Source of the DNA: UBA5448 sp045536965
GTDB lineage: Bacteria > Bacillota > Clostridia > Oscillospirales > SIG627
Direction of reading: 5' to 3'
Assembly: GCA_045536965.1 (NCBI GenBank)
Contig: JAZSON010000029.1
Coordinates: forward strand, 1 to 64,000
DNA length: 64,000 nt
Part shown: positions 25,455 to 34,923 of the stretch, piece after piece
Layout of the letters: every line of letters starts with the position of its first letter
Position numbering within the stretch: the first letter of the stretch is position 1
The notes under the pieces: generated by a model
Told to the model about the DNA's origin: nothing
The model's database searches: none
The model's input: the letters and a program-made list of their open reading frames with translations, nothing else
Translations under genes and position numbers: made by a program

Positions 25455-26405
25455 TTAGTTGCATTCTGCAACCAGCGGACCTGCCAATTCTTTTAAGAAT
25501 ACGATGCGGCCGGGAAGGGTAGGCATATAGGACGAGGGAATCCACATGCTGGGACCATAGCGAAGTGTGGTCCACAGAGAGAGACCTTGCCACTGCATAC
25601 CGCGGTTGAAAGCGCCGTCGCAACCGCCGATAACGCGATCGGATTGCAAGAACAAGCCGGGGCCGATGGTATTGGCGCGGCAGGGAACCAAGGTGGTGCG
25701 GCTCTTAAAGCTGGTCAGAGCATTTTGCTCGATGGTCAACGGATGCAATTTAGCACCGATGCGGTAGCACTGTTTTTTCCATTCTTCTTCGGATGCGAAT
25801 TCTGCTGCGAAGTGGGGTTCCCAGAAAGCGATGTGCATCATTCTACCGATACCGAAAACGGTTACGAGTTTAGCACCCTCTGCCTTCAATGCGGCGATTT
25901 TTTCGGGGTAGGTGGGAAGATTGGTGCGTGTAGCAAAGTTTCTTTGGTTGACAGGAACGGTCAATTCACCCAAAGGACCGTAGAAAGCATTTTCCATAGC
26001 ATACTGGAATGCGCCGCTGTTGGAAGGGTCCAAGGTGTTACCTTCGCTATCGCTCCACTCATCCATGTTGAAGCCGTAAACATGCTTGCAACTTACGTTC
26101 CAAGCTTTAAGGAAATAGACTGCCCATTTGTACATACCCATCGGACCGACGGGAAGGATCATGGCGAGTTTTCTGCCTTCGTTTGCACAGTTGCGAATTT
26201 CAAGGGCGATTTCGTGGCCCAAGATCATATCAAAATCATAAACATTGTCACAGGGAATGACATCAAAATCTTTGTTCCAAAACGATTGACGTTCGGTGAT
26301 TGATTCGGGTTTGTTCGAGCAGCATTTGTCGATTTTGGCCAAATCCCAACCTGCAGGATAAAAACCTTCCAACAAAGAACCTTTTTCGGTGGATAAAAAG
26401 TCCAT
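25455..26405 (-). CDS. NagB-like glucosamine-6-phosphate isomerase/deaminase homologue
   Basis: A 316 aa protein with the NagB/RpiA/SoxR-like fold seen in three blocks: LAMILPVGPMGMYKWAVYF (phosphate loop), VYGFNMDEWSDSEG (base Asp) and VFGIGRMMHIAFWEP, which aligns with GVGNDGHIAFNEP of NagB. The His is kept, but the Asp two residues before it is Met here. It is longer than NagB by about 50 residues. Substrate and activity are therefore uncertain. The gene stands alone; no nagA or sugar transporter is adjacent. Confidence 0.7.
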   Translation of the reverse strand: MDFLSTEKGSLLEGFYPAGWDLAKIDKCCSNKPESITERQSFWNKDFDVIPCDNVYDFDMILGHEIALEIRNCANEGRKLAMILPVGPMGMYKWAVYFLKAWNVSCKHVYGFNMDEWSDSEGNTLDPSNSGAFQYAMENAFYGPLGELTVPVNQRNFATRTNLPTYPEKIAALKAEGAKLVTVFGIGRMMHIAFWEPHFAAEFASEEEWKKQCYRIGAKLHPLTIEQNALTSFKSRTTLVPCRANTIGPGLFLQSDRVIGGCDGAFNRGMQWQGLSLWTTLRYGPSMWIPSSYMPTLPGRIVFLKELAGPLVAECN

Positions 26406-26551
26406 GGCGTGTACCTTTATTTGCCGCAGATAAAATCTGCAACAATCCTTTCTGTGCGAATTTTTTACATATTGGTAGTATATCATAAAAAATGATATTT
26501 TGCAAGGGTTTGCAGGTTTTTTATGGTGTATAATGCAAAAATATTGAAATG

Positions 26552-27901
26552 TCAGATCAATTTTTTAGCGTACCATTTTTTACCGCGGAGACGTATGATA
26601 AATACGATGCTTCTCGAAGCCCAATCCAGTACCATACCAAGCCACAGGCCCGCCAAGCCGAAACCTAAAGTGATGGATAAGAGATAGCCGGCCGAGACAC
26701 GCATAATCCACATGGACAGGACGGCTGTGTACATGGTGAACTTTCCGTCTCCTGCGGCGCGTAAGGCGCCGGCAGGCACGAATCCGCTTGGCCAGGCGAT
26801 AGGCATGCTCAACATTAAGATGAGCATGATGGTGCGCAAGCAATCGGTTGATTCGGCTGATAAGTGATACAGGGAAGCAAAAAGATCGGTGCAGAAAAAC
26901 CCTAAAGTATAGGTGATGATGAAACATGCTGTTGTAATACCGATGAAGCGTTTGATCTGGTATTTACTTTCCTCGATATTGCCTGCGCCGATGAGCTGAC
27001 CTGTGATGATAACCATTACGCTGCATATGGCATTGCCCGGTATTCCGAGAAATCCGTTGATGGTGAAGCCGATGCTATGGGCGGCAAGCTCATTGGTTCC
27101 GAGCATGTTGGCGAATCGTTTATAAATAACGCCTCCGAGGACAAAGAGGACGGTTTCGATGGCCACGGGAACGGCAACCTTCATGATGCTTTGTATAATG
27201 GTCATGTTGATCTTAAAGGGGAAGAATCCGCGTAGTGACAGCGCTTCGGTTCCGCGGTATAACAAGCTAAATGAGATGACTGCGCCGATGATGCGTACGA
27301 TCAGGGTAGACAAGGCTGCTCCGTCGGCACCCATACCACAGCCGTAAATAAAGAATGCGTTTCCGCCCACATTGAGTATGTTGATGAAAACGGAAATGTA
27401 CATAGCCGCTTTGGTATTGCCGATGGCGCGCAGGGCACCGAAAACAGCCGAATTGAAAGCAATGAACGGGTAAGAAATTGCAATGAAAGGCAGATAGGCG
27501 GTTGCATGGTTGTAAATGGTTTTATCTGTTTCACCGTACATTAAGGTAAGCAGTTTGCCATTGAATATAAGGCAGATTGCCATGGTCAGCAAGGCAAGTG
27601 AAGCGACGGAAAATATGCATTGCCGCATGGCAAAGTTGGCGTTTCTACGGTCGCCTTTTCCAACATATTGGGAGATAATGACTGTGCCTCCCGTGCCGAG
27701 GGCGGAAAAGATTGTCGTAAGCATACCGCTTAAAGAGTCGCCCAAAGATACGCCCGAAATGGCGGCTTCGCCGATGGAGGATACCATGATGGAGTCGATC
27801 AAACCCATGAGGGAAATCATGATTTGGTCGATGAGCAAAGGAATTAAAAGGCGAAGTGTTTTTTTGCGGTCAAATATAAGTGTTTGCGGTTTTTGGATCA
27901 A
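26552..27901 (-). CDS. MATE-family efflux transporter
   Basis: A 449 aa protein with about twelve membrane helices and MATE features: LIPLLIDQIMISLMGLIDSIMVS at the first helix, GTGGTVIISQYVGKGD, and a repeated half beginning near MKVAVPVAIETVLFVLGG. Exports drugs or metabolites using sodium or proton gradients; substrate unknown. Divergent from the oxidoreductase gene. Confidence 0.9.
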   Translation of the reverse strand: MIQKPQTLIFDRKKTLRLLIPLLIDQIMISLMGLIDSIMVSSIGEAAISGVSLGDSLSGMLTTIFSALGTGGTVIISQYVGKGDRRNANFAMRQCIFSVASLALLTMAICLIFNGKLLTLMYGETDKTIYNHATAYLPFIAISYPFIAFNSAVFGALRAIGNTKAAMYISVFINILNVGGNAFFIYGCGMGADGAALSTLIVRIIGAVISFSLLYRGTEALSLRGFFPFKINMTIIQSIMKVAVPVAIETVLFVLGGVIYKRFANMLGTNELAAHSIGFTINGFLGIPGNAICSVMVIITGQLIGAGNIEESKYQIKRFIGITTACFIITYTLGFFCTDLFASLYHLSAESTDCLRTIMLILMLSMPIAWPSGFVPAGALRAAGDGKFTMYTAVLSMWIMRVSAGYLLSITLGFGLAGLWLGMVLDWASRSIVFIIRLRGKKWYAKKLI

Positions 27902-28032
27902 GGTGAATTCCCCCCTCCTGTTAAGCGGAGTATATCACAGAATTGTAGCTTTGTCGATAGGATGTGTGAAGAAAAACTGTTTGTATTTATATTTTTTGGT
28001 ATAAGTATAATATGCAGAAATTTCGCCATCTA

Positions 28033-28067
28033 TATATCAATATAGTTTGGTTTTATATCAATATAGT
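28033..28067. repeat. Paired operator-like repeats in the 27902-28208 intergenic region
   Basis: TATATCAATATAGT occurs at 28033-28046 and again at 28054-28067, exactly 21 bp (two helical turns) apart; each copy contains a near-palindrome TATAT-CA-ATATA. The rest of this 307 bp gap is AT-rich and shows no gene. Confidence 0.5.
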
Positions 28068-28208
28068 ATATGTTTTGGTTTGGATGATTTGATATACTTA
28101 TTATTAAAAGAAGGAAAACGAGTGGCAGATGCAGGGTTGTTTTTCGGCTTGAGGTGTTTTAATTTGTACTTTGGTTTTTACAAAATTTATTACATGTAGA
28201 GGTTAAAA

Positions 28209-29249
28209 ATGAAAAAAGTTAAATGGGGCGTACTTGGCGCCGGTGGTATTGCGGACAGAAGAACCATTCCCGGTATGATGCTTGCGGAAAATGCAGAACT
28301 TGTGGCTGTTATGGAAGTGAATTTGGAATTTGCCGAAAAAATCCGCGCAAAATATAATGCCAAGCGCGCGTATGATAATACCGATGATTTGCTTGCCGAT
28401 CCCGAGGTGGAGGCGGTATATATTGCGTCTCCTGTGATTTATCACAAGGAGCAGGTTATTAAAGCTGCCAAAGCGGGTAAGCATGTTTTGTGTGAAAAGC
28501 CTATTGCTTTGACGGTAGAAGAATGCGAAGAATTGGTGGATGCTTGTGATAAAGCGGGCGTTTTGTCTGCCACAGGTTTTATGATGCGTTATCATGCATA
28601 CCACCAAAAGATGAAGGAACTCATCGAAGCGGGCATGATAGGTGATGTTGTTTTCTGTCGCGGTCAGTTTACTTGTTGGTATCCCGATATGCCCGGTGCT
28701 TGGAGACAGAATAAAAAGCTTTCGGGCGGTGGCGCTCTGATGGATATGGGCGTACACGCCATCGATTTGATCCAGTATATTACAGGATCCAAAGCGACGA
28801 AGGTTGCCGCGATCAATGATACAAAATCCTTTAAGTATACGGTCGATGACTCCTCTTGCGTTTTGATGAAGCTTTCCAACGGCGCTACTGCGCATGTTGA
28901 TTCTAACTTCAATATTCCCGATGCCGCTGCTCTTTGCTTCCTTGAATTTTACGGCACGCGCGGCAGTATTATTGCCGAAGGCACGCTCGCTCAGGAAGAA
29001 GGCGGTAAGGTTCGTTTCTTTGTCAGCGACGAAAAAGGATACGATGCCGACCAGAATCGCAATGATGTAAAGCCCATAGAGGTAGAAGTTGAATTCGGCA
29101 ACATGTATACCAAAGAAATCGAATCTTTCTCCAATTCTATTTTGACAGGCGCTCCCGTTGAGGTGCCGATGCGTGACGCTATGTATGTGCAACGCATTGT
29201 ATCTGCCGCTTACGAGTCGACTGAAAAGGAAATATTTGTTGAGGTCTGA
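28209..29249 (+). CDS. Gfo/Idh/MocA-family oxidoreductase
   Basis: NAD(P)-dependent dehydrogenase of 346 aa acting on a sugar, inositol or similar polyol. The Rossmann fold has KWGVLGAGGIADRRTIPGM; AGKHVLCEKPIALTVEE carries the conserved EKP Lys; the C-terminal domain has GGGALMDMGVHAIDLIQYITG with the catalytic Asp/His pair. The last base overlaps the mtaB start. Substrate cannot be assigned. Confidence 0.9.
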   Translation: MKKVKWGVLGAGGIADRRTIPGMMLAENAELVAVMEVNLEFAEKIRAKYNAKRAYDNTDDLLADPEVEAVYIASPVIYHKEQVIKAAKAGKHVLCEKPIALTVEECEELVDACDKAGVLSATGFMMRYHAYHQKMKELIEAGMIGDVVFCRGQFTCWYPDMPGAWRQNKKLSGGGALMDMGVHAIDLIQYITGSKATKVAAINDTKSFKYTVDDSSCVLMKLSNGATAHVDSNFNIPDAAALCFLEFYGTRGSIIAEGTLAQEEGGKVRFFVSDEKGYDADQNRNDVKPIEVEVEFGNMYTKEIESFSNSILTGAPVEVPMRDAMYVQRIVSAAYESTEKEIFVEV

Positions 29250-30565
29250 TGAATAACACCCCATTAACTGCCCGTGTGGGGATTCTCACACTGGGATGCC
29301 GTGTAAATCAATATGAAAGCGAAGCAATTGCCGAGGGCTTTACCGCCCTTGGCTTTTCGCTTTGTGCTTTTGAAGATGACTGTGACATTTATTTGATCCA
29401 TACATGCGCCGTGACCGCTGAAAGTGAGCGTAAATCAAAGCAAATGATCCGCCGTGCCCTTCGGAGGCGTGAGGAGGCGGCGTGTAAAGGGAAGAGAGTG
29501 TTGGTAGCGGTTTGCGGTTGTTATCCTCAAAGAATCGCAAAAGGAAAAGAAGAGAACCTGCCCTTTGAGGGCGTTGCCTATTTGACGGGAAACACCAATA
29601 AGAGCCGTATGGCCGAAGAAGTGGCTAAACTGTGGTGGAGCGGAAACGATCAATCCGTTGTTGCAGTGGAGAGCATGACAGGTGCGCGCTATGATGAAAT
29701 GAAGGTGGCCGTCAGCCCCAAAACAAGAGCGTTTGTTAAAATAGAAGATGGGTGCAATTCGTTTTGTACATATTGCATCGTTCCCTATTTAAGAGGTCGT
29801 GTTCGCTCGCGCGGGAAGGCTGAAATTCTTTCCGAGGTCGAGGCGCTTGTTGCAAGCGGCGCGGGAGAGATTTATTTGACAGGCATTGAAACAGCCGCTT
29901 ACGGCGCAGAAGAGAAGGCGGGGATGGAGCCGTTTTTATCATTGGTTCGGTCTGTTGCGGCCATTCCCGGTTGTCATCGTTTAGGATTCGGTTCGCTCAA
30001 GCCCGATGTATTTACCGATGAATTTATCCAACTGGTGACATCGACAAAAGTGATATTACCTCATTTTCATCTCTCGATTCAACACGGCGCCGATGCGGTT
30101 CTTGAAAGAATGGGACGCAGTTATACGGCAAGTCAAGTTTTGGATGTTTTGGCTCGCGTCAGAAAAGAAAATTCGCGTGTTACTTTTTCGGCTGATTTGA
30201 TCGTTGGTTTCCCCGGAGAGACGGACGAAGATTTTTTCGATATGGAGAAATTTATAAAGAGCGCGGGCTTATTGCATGCCCACATATTCCCGTATTCTCC
30301 CCGCGAGGGAACGGCCGCTGCAAAATTTGATCATCAGGTCGCGCCCGAAATAAAACGCAGGCGTATGGAAGAACTGCAAAAGACAGCCAACGCCGTTGCC
30401 CGTGAGATTGCCGCATCATTTGATGGGCAGACATTTGATCTTCTGATTGAAACACTGGATCAAAATTATGCACGCGGTCACACAGAAAACAATTTAGAAA
30501 TGAAAATCCCCCGACAACCGAATGATCGGGTGGGGGGGATTCGTACCGTGGTGTATCACGTTTAA
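29249..30565 (+). CDS. mtaB: tRNA (t6A37)-methylthiotransferase MtaB
   Basis: Radical SAM enzyme that adds a methylthio group to t6A37 of tRNA. The N-terminal UPF0004 domain holds the auxiliary-cluster cysteines (TLGCRVNQYE, IHTCAVTAESERKSKQ, VCGCYPQ). The radical SAM motif is DGCNSFCTYCIVPYLRGRVRSR (Cys at about 168-175). The HIQHG-type stretch LPHFHLSIQHGADAVLERM supports MtaB/YqeV. Length is 438 aa, with the C-terminal TRAM end. Confidence 0.93.
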   Translation: MNNTPLTARVGILTLGCRVNQYESEAIAEGFTALGFSLCAFEDDCDIYLIHTCAVTAESERKSKQMIRRALRRREEAACKGKRVLVAVCGCYPQRIAKGKEENLPFEGVAYLTGNTNKSRMAEEVAKLWWSGNDQSVVAVESMTGARYDEMKVAVSPKTRAFVKIEDGCNSFCTYCIVPYLRGRVRSRGKAEILSEVEALVASGAGEIYLTGIETAAYGAEEKAGMEPFLSLVRSVAAIPGCHRLGFGSLKPDVFTDEFIQLVTSTKVILPHFHLSIQHGADAVLERMGRSYTASQVLDVLARVRKENSRVTFSADLIVGFPGETDEDFFDMEKFIKSAGLLHAHIFPYSPREGTAAAKFDHQVAPEIKRRRMEELQKTANAVAREIAASFDGQTFDLLIETLDQNYARGHTENNLEMKIPRQPNDRVGGIRTVVYHV

Positions 30566-31284
30566 TATTTTTTTGTAAGGTTTTGCACTTTGTTGCGATG
30601 CTTGTCTTGTTTAAAGCGACTCTTTTCGGCTTTGCTGAGAATGAGTCGCTCTATTTGTATCATTTTGGAGCGACTTAATCCACCGCGTTTGCGTGGACGT
30701 GCCGTGTTGGTCTTGGGAGGCATGGATTTGCTTTGACTGCGGGCGGTCTGGGCGATCATGCCGTTTTTGCGAATGAAACCGCCGAGCTGCGGCAGTTTGA
30801 TCACATCTTTGACATTGTTTGAAAAAGTGACATGATGGCTGGTGAAGACGATGACACCGTAGACGGGTACGCCTGACAGACTTTTTTCTGTATCCAAAAC
30901 TTGCCTAAGGGCTTTTTTGTGGATTTGATTTTGGAGGGTTGGGTTGAAAAACTTGACCGTTTTTTCTTTGTAATACTGCACCCACTCATGCGAACCTGTC
31001 ACAATGTGTCCGTTATGGCTTTTGGTTTCGATGACGAATATACCATGGTGGCAAATGAGAATGTGGTCAAGCTGTGTCAGACCAACGTCGGTTCTTAAAT
31101 ATATGTTGTTGAGTAAAAAACAACCCGGTTGCTGGCGGCGGATATAAGCCGAAACGCGTTCTTCGGCGGAGTCACCGTAATGATTGATTTGGCGTTGTTT
31201 CTTTTTTCGTTTATGGCGCAAGATGATGATGGCGACAATGGCAGCAACATCAAAGAGTGCGAGAGCAATGAGTAAATACAGCAT
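30562..31284 (-). CDS. NERD-domain membrane protein
   Basis: A 240 aa protein with an N-terminal membrane helix (LLIALALFDVAAIVAIIIL), a nuclease-related NERD domain (about 35-150: LTQLDHILICHHGIFVIETKSHNG, with the D...E-x-K nuclease signature) and a basic C-terminal tail. NERD proteins are thought to act on DNA, but a reaction is not established for stand-alone forms. It overlaps the mtaB end by 4 bp. Confidence 0.85.
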   Translation of the reverse strand: MLYLLIALALFDVAAIVAIIILRHKRKKKQRQINHYGDSAEERVSAYIRRQQPGCFLLNNIYLRTDVGLTQLDHILICHHGIFVIETKSHNGHIVTGSHEWVQYYKEKTVKFFNPTLQNQIHKKALRQVLDTEKSLSGVPVYGVIVFTSHHVTFSNNVKDVIKLPQLGGFIRKNGMIAQTARSQSKSMPPKTNTARPRKRGGLSRSKMIQIERLILSKAEKSRFKQDKHRNKVQNLTKKY

Positions 31285-32664
31285 TTAGTTTTTCTCTTTC
31301 AATAATGTGGGGATAATTTCATGAATGGTGCCTGCGCCCATAACAAGGAGCAGATCTCCTTCGGATATATATTTCCGTAAGTCGTTTATAATCGAGGGGG
31401 TATCGGGACAGTAAACACCATTTTGGGTTTTGTTTGCAAGTTGCTCTGATGTGACACCGTTTGGCTTTTCGCGCGCGGCGTAAATATCTGCAAACAACAC
31501 ACGGTCGCAACCGAAAAAAGCGGTTGTAAATTCATCGAAAAGACCTGCTGTGCGTGAATAAGTGTGGGGTTGAAAGAGTGCAATGAGATGTTTGGGATGC
31601 AAGGAGCGGGCGGCAGAAACGGTGGCGCGGATCTCATCGGGATGATGGGCGTAATCTTCGATCACACGAGCGCCGCGGCAATAACCGCGATCTTCAAAAC
31701 GGCGTTTGACGCCCGTGTAGGTGCGAAGACCCGCTTGGATGGCAGAAAAGGGGATGGACGCGTTGTGTGCGACAGCTAAAGCGGCCAGTGCATTGGAAAC
31801 ATGGAAAACACCTGTAACGCCAAGTGAAAGCATACCTAAATATTCACCGCGGAAATAGGCGTCAAAAATGGCATGACCGTTTTTGGTCTCAATGTTTTTG
31901 GCATAATAATCGGCTTGTTCATTGCCGTTTGCAGAAAACCAAAGCAGTTGTTTTTTATAACCGTGCGCGGCTGCTTTGCAGTTTTCACAATCGAAATTCA
32001 TGACAGCGGTGTCAGCAATTTCGATATAACGCTGAAAAGAAGTGATAATAGCCGCAAGATCTTTAAAATAATCCACATGATCGAGGGCAATATTTAACAC
32101 CACCGCGACTTTCGGGAAAAAGTCGAGAAAAGAATCTTTGTATTCGCAGGCTTCGAAAATAAAATCTTCACCGTTGCCGATGTGATAACATCCGTTCAAA
32201 AGCGGCAGTTCGGCGCCCACAAGAACCGTAGGATCTTTTTTTGCCGTGAGAAAGACAGAGGAAATCATACCGCTGGTAGAGGATTTACCGTGCGTTCCCG
32301 CAATTCCGATGGGATTGCCGTTTGTTTTCATGAGTTGCCCAAGAAAGACCGAGCGTTCAATGGTGGGGATTCCGAGACTTCTCGGAACGGTCAGCATGAT
32401 ATCATCGTCACGAATTGCGGCGGTGTAGACAACGTGTGTAACGCCATCGAAGAGACCGTCTTTGTATTCATGGCAGACGGAAATACCGGCGTTTTTGAGT
32501 TTATCGATCAATTCGCCGGAATTATTACGATCATACCCGCTGATTTTGTATCCTTTTTCTTGCATAATGAGGGCAAGGGCGGACATACTGATACCACCGA
32601 TTCCAACAAAAAAGAACACATGATTTGCTTGAAAGAGATTCAAATTATCATCAACATTTAACAT
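31285..32664 (-). CDS. murC: UDP-N-acetylmuramate--L-alanine ligase
   Basis: First amino-acid ligase of peptidoglycan precursor synthesis. Of 459 aa; the N-terminal UDP-binding motif is FFVGIGGISMSALALIM, the ATP loop GIAGTHGKSSTSGMI, with ALDHVDYF and DYAHHPDEIRATVSAA further on. The start at 32664 is set by the family's N-terminus; the longer frame reads into spoVG antisense. Confidence 0.95.
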   Translation of the reverse strand: MLNVDDNLNLFQANHVFFFVGIGGISMSALALIMQEKGYKISGYDRNNSGELIDKLKNAGISVCHEYKDGLFDGVTHVVYTAAIRDDDIMLTVPRSLGIPTIERSVFLGQLMKTNGNPIGIAGTHGKSSTSGMISSVFLTAKKDPTVLVGAELPLLNGCYHIGNGEDFIFEACEYKDSFLDFFPKVAVVLNIALDHVDYFKDLAAIITSFQRYIEIADTAVMNFDCENCKAAAHGYKKQLLWFSANGNEQADYYAKNIETKNGHAIFDAYFRGEYLGMLSLGVTGVFHVSNALAALAVAHNASIPFSAIQAGLRTYTGVKRRFEDRGYCRGARVIEDYAHHPDEIRATVSAARSLHPKHLIALFQPHTYSRTAGLFDEFTTAFFGCDRVLFADIYAAREKPNGVTSEQLANKTQNGVYCPDTPSIINDLRKYISEGDLLLVMGAGTIHEIIPTLLKEKN

Positions 32665-32742
32665 TTTACACACCAAACTTTCACAAAGGGTCAGTATACT
32701 GTATGCATGAAATAAAAACTTGACATTAAAGGAGTGTTCAGG

Positions 32743-33030
32743 ATGCAAATTACAGACATCAAGATTCGCAAGGTATTTAACGACGGTCCTATGAGAGCGG
32801 TCGTTTCCATCACGTTTGACCATCAGTTGGCAGTGCATGACATCAAGGTGATCTATGCGAATGAGCGGTATTTCATCGTGATGCCCAGTCGCAAAAATCC
32901 GGATGGCAGCTATCGTGATATCGCGCATCCTATCAATGCGGAGTTCCGTTCTGTTATTCAGGATGCCGTTATGGAAAAGTTTAACGAAGAAAGCGAAAAA
33001 AGCGAAGAACTTGAAGAGGAAAACAACTGA
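32743..33030 (+). CDS. spoVG: SpoVG family septation/RNA-binding regulator
   Basis: A 95 aa protein starting MQITDIKIRKVF, with DHQLAVHDIKVI and MPSRKNPDGSYRDIAHPIN; the acidic tail is normal. SpoVG affects asymmetric septation in Bacillus and binds nucleic acid. The ATG at 32743 has GGAG 8 bases upstream. It is divergent from murC with a 78 bp shared spacer. Confidence 0.95.
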   Translation: MQITDIKIRKVFNDGPMRAVVSITFDHQLAVHDIKVIYANERYFIVMPSRKNPDGSYRDIAHPINAEFRSVIQDAVMEKFNEESEKSEELEEENN

Positions 33031-33037
33031 TTGGGTT

Positions 33038-33076
33038 GACAGCGAAGCATTATTTTGCTTCGCTGTTATTGTTTTT
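33038..33076. terminator. Terminator between spoVG and the 33050 lipoprotein gene
   Basis: ACAGCGAAGCA and TGCTTCGCTGT arms followed by a T-rich run on the plus strand; it overlaps the 3' end of the minus-strand gene. Confidence 0.75.
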
Positions 33077-33676
33077 TAGCGGGAACAGACAGGCGGTGAT
33101 GGCCTCGGTGACCTGTTCGCTGCATACAATCTTCCATCCGTCCTTACCGCGCACACAGGAAACGGTCAAGGTGGCGGTCAGGTATTTTTCGTTGTTTGTG
33201 GCAATGCGGTTGACGATGGTTTCATCATAATAATCGAAGTCTTTGTCCAATGTTCCATCCATTTGACGCAGTGTCATGGTGTTTAAGGTCTCGCTGTAAA
33301 TGGAAAGGATGGCGTCCTGTCCGTCCATATACCGACAATCGACCGTTAGGGTTGCGGTATCACCGTCAACACGACTCTCCTTGATTTGATAGGAGAGTTT
33401 TTTTGCGCAAAAGCGGTAAAACAGACGAAAAGAGGGGGAGTGGGCAAGAGAATCGGTGTAGGTTGAGAACTGTGCATCATTCAACCCCCAAAAAAACACT
33501 TCGTCATCTTCGGTTTTAACCAGAGACGCGACCGTTTCGTGGTCATAGTTTTTGGCAGCAGAGAAAAAAGCATCGACGGTGTCTTCACATGAGAGTTCAC
33601 CGCAAGCAGAAAAGGTGAAAAGAAGAACAAATAAAAGAATTATTGGAGAGAATAACTTAGTCATTGGATTTTGCAT
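33050..33676 (-). CDS. Putative lipoprotein downstream of the rnf operon
   Basis: A 208 aa protein with a signal peptide ending in FTFSACGE (lipobox). The mature part has an NTF2-like look (EDTVDAFFSAAKNYDHETVASLV; later beta strands TATLTVDCRY and TATLTVSCVRGKDGWKIV), as in DUF4878-type lipoproteins. It lies 48 bp after rnfA in the position where rnfB would be expected. Function unknown. Confidence 0.7.
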   Translation of the reverse strand: MQNPMTKLFSPIILLFVLLFTFSACGELSCEDTVDAFFSAAKNYDHETVASLVKTEDDEVFFWGLNDAQFSTYTDSLAHSPSFRLFYRFCAKKLSYQIKESRVDGDTATLTVDCRYMDGQDAILSIYSETLNTMTLRQMDGTLDKDFDYYDETIVNRIATNNEKYLTATLTVSCVRGKDGWKIVCSEQVTEAITACLFPLKNNNSEAK

Positions 33677-33724
33677 GATCTCCCTTCTCGGGTGTTCTGT
33701 ATAGAAAATTTGCTGTTTATTCTT

Positions 33725-34312
33725 TTAACCTATATTAATGCCCGAAAGTCCTGAAAAGGCCATGGCAATCAGACCTGCGCTGATCAAAAGAATGGGTAGC
33801 CCTTCAAAGGCTTTTGGAGGATTGGAAAAGATAAGGCGTTCTCGCACACCTGCAAAAATCAGGAGGGCGAGGGTAAAGCCGATAGCGGAAGCAAAGCCAA
33901 ACACAATCGCTTCAAGTAAATTAAAACCATTTTGGATATTGAGAAGAGTTGCCTCCAAAACAGCGCAGTTGGTCGCTGTGAGGGGGAGATAGATCCCCAG
34001 TTTTTCGTGGAGAGCAGGGGATTTTTTCTTGATGAACAGCTCGACGGCTTGTACCAAAACGGCGATTACGGTGATAAATAAAACGGTGGTTAAATAGGTC
34101 AGAGAGAAGGGGTTTAGTACATAGCGATCAAGAAGCCATGTGAGAACAGAGGAAAGCGTGATGACAAAAGTGACGATGGCTCCCATGCCGAAAGCTTTGG
34201 AGGGTTTGTCAGAAACTCCCAAAAAGGGACAGATGCCAAAATAGTGTGTAAAAACAAAGTTTTCCGATACAATGGCGGCAAAAGCGATCAGTAACAAAGA
34301 GGTGATGTTCAT
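33725..34312 (-). CDS. rnfA: Electron transport complex subunit RnfA
   Basis: A 195 aa membrane subunit with six helices; SENFVFTHYFGICPFLGVSD and LTATNCAVLEATL carry the conserved Cys residues that hold the intramembrane iron-sulfur cluster with RnfE. It overlaps the rnfE stop (ATGA). Confidence 0.95.
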   Translation of the reverse strand: MNITSLLLIAFAAIVSENFVFTHYFGICPFLGVSDKPSKAFGMGAIVTFVITLSSVLTWLLDRYVLNPFSLTYLTTVLFITVIAVLVQAVELFIKKKSPALHEKLGIYLPLTATNCAVLEATLLNIQNGFNLLEAIVFGFASAIGFTLALLIFAGVRERLIFSNPPKAFEGLPILLISAGLIAMAFSGLSGINIG

Positions 34313-34923
34313 TGGTTACCTCCTTGTGTGTTGCCGAATCGGCAAGATGCGATTTTTTGTATGATGGCAATTAAAAAACCAAGACAGAAAAAGGCGCCTG
34401 CGGGCATCATGAAAATCAGCAAGGAAAAATGTTTGCCAAACAATTCTATACCGAAAACAGAACCGTTTCCCAAAATTTCGCGCATCATACCGAGAAGGGT
34501 GAGTATACATGTAAAACCGAGTCCGATACCCAAACCATCTGCGATCGATTCGAGGGGGCCGTTTTTAGAGGCGAACATTTCGGCGCGCGCAAAAATAAGA
34601 CAGTTGACAATCGTTAAAGGCAGATACACACCCAAGTTGACCGAGAGGGTAGGGAAAAATGCCTGCAAAAGAAGATCAAAAGCATTGGCAAGAGAGGCGA
34701 TAATCAAGACATAACAAGGAATACGCGCCCAAGAAGGGATGAGTTTTCTTAAGAGGGAAATAAAGAAGTTGGAAAAAAGCAAAACCAATAGGGTGGACAA
34801 TCCCATCATCAATCCGCCGATGGCTGAAGTGGTGACAACAACCGCGGGACATATACCGATGAGCAAAAAGAATGGATTGTTTTGGATCAAACCGCTTGTC
34901 AAGATATATTTAAGGTGAGTCAT
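34309..34923 (-). CDS. rnfE: Electron transport complex subunit RnfE
   Basis: A 204 aa membrane subunit paired with RnfA. LIQNNPFFLLIGICPAVVVT and LTIVNCLIFARAEMFASKN are the signature stretches with the cluster Cys residues. Confidence 0.95.
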   Translation of the reverse strand: MTHLKYILTSGLIQNNPFFLLIGICPAVVVTTSAIGGLMMGLSTLLVLLFSNFFISLLRKLIPSWARIPCYVLIIASLANAFDLLLQAFFPTLSVNLGVYLPLTIVNCLIFARAEMFASKNGPLESIADGLGIGLGFTCILTLLGMMREILGNGSVFGIELFGKHFSLLIFMMPAGAFFCLGFLIAIIQKIASCRFGNTQGGNQ

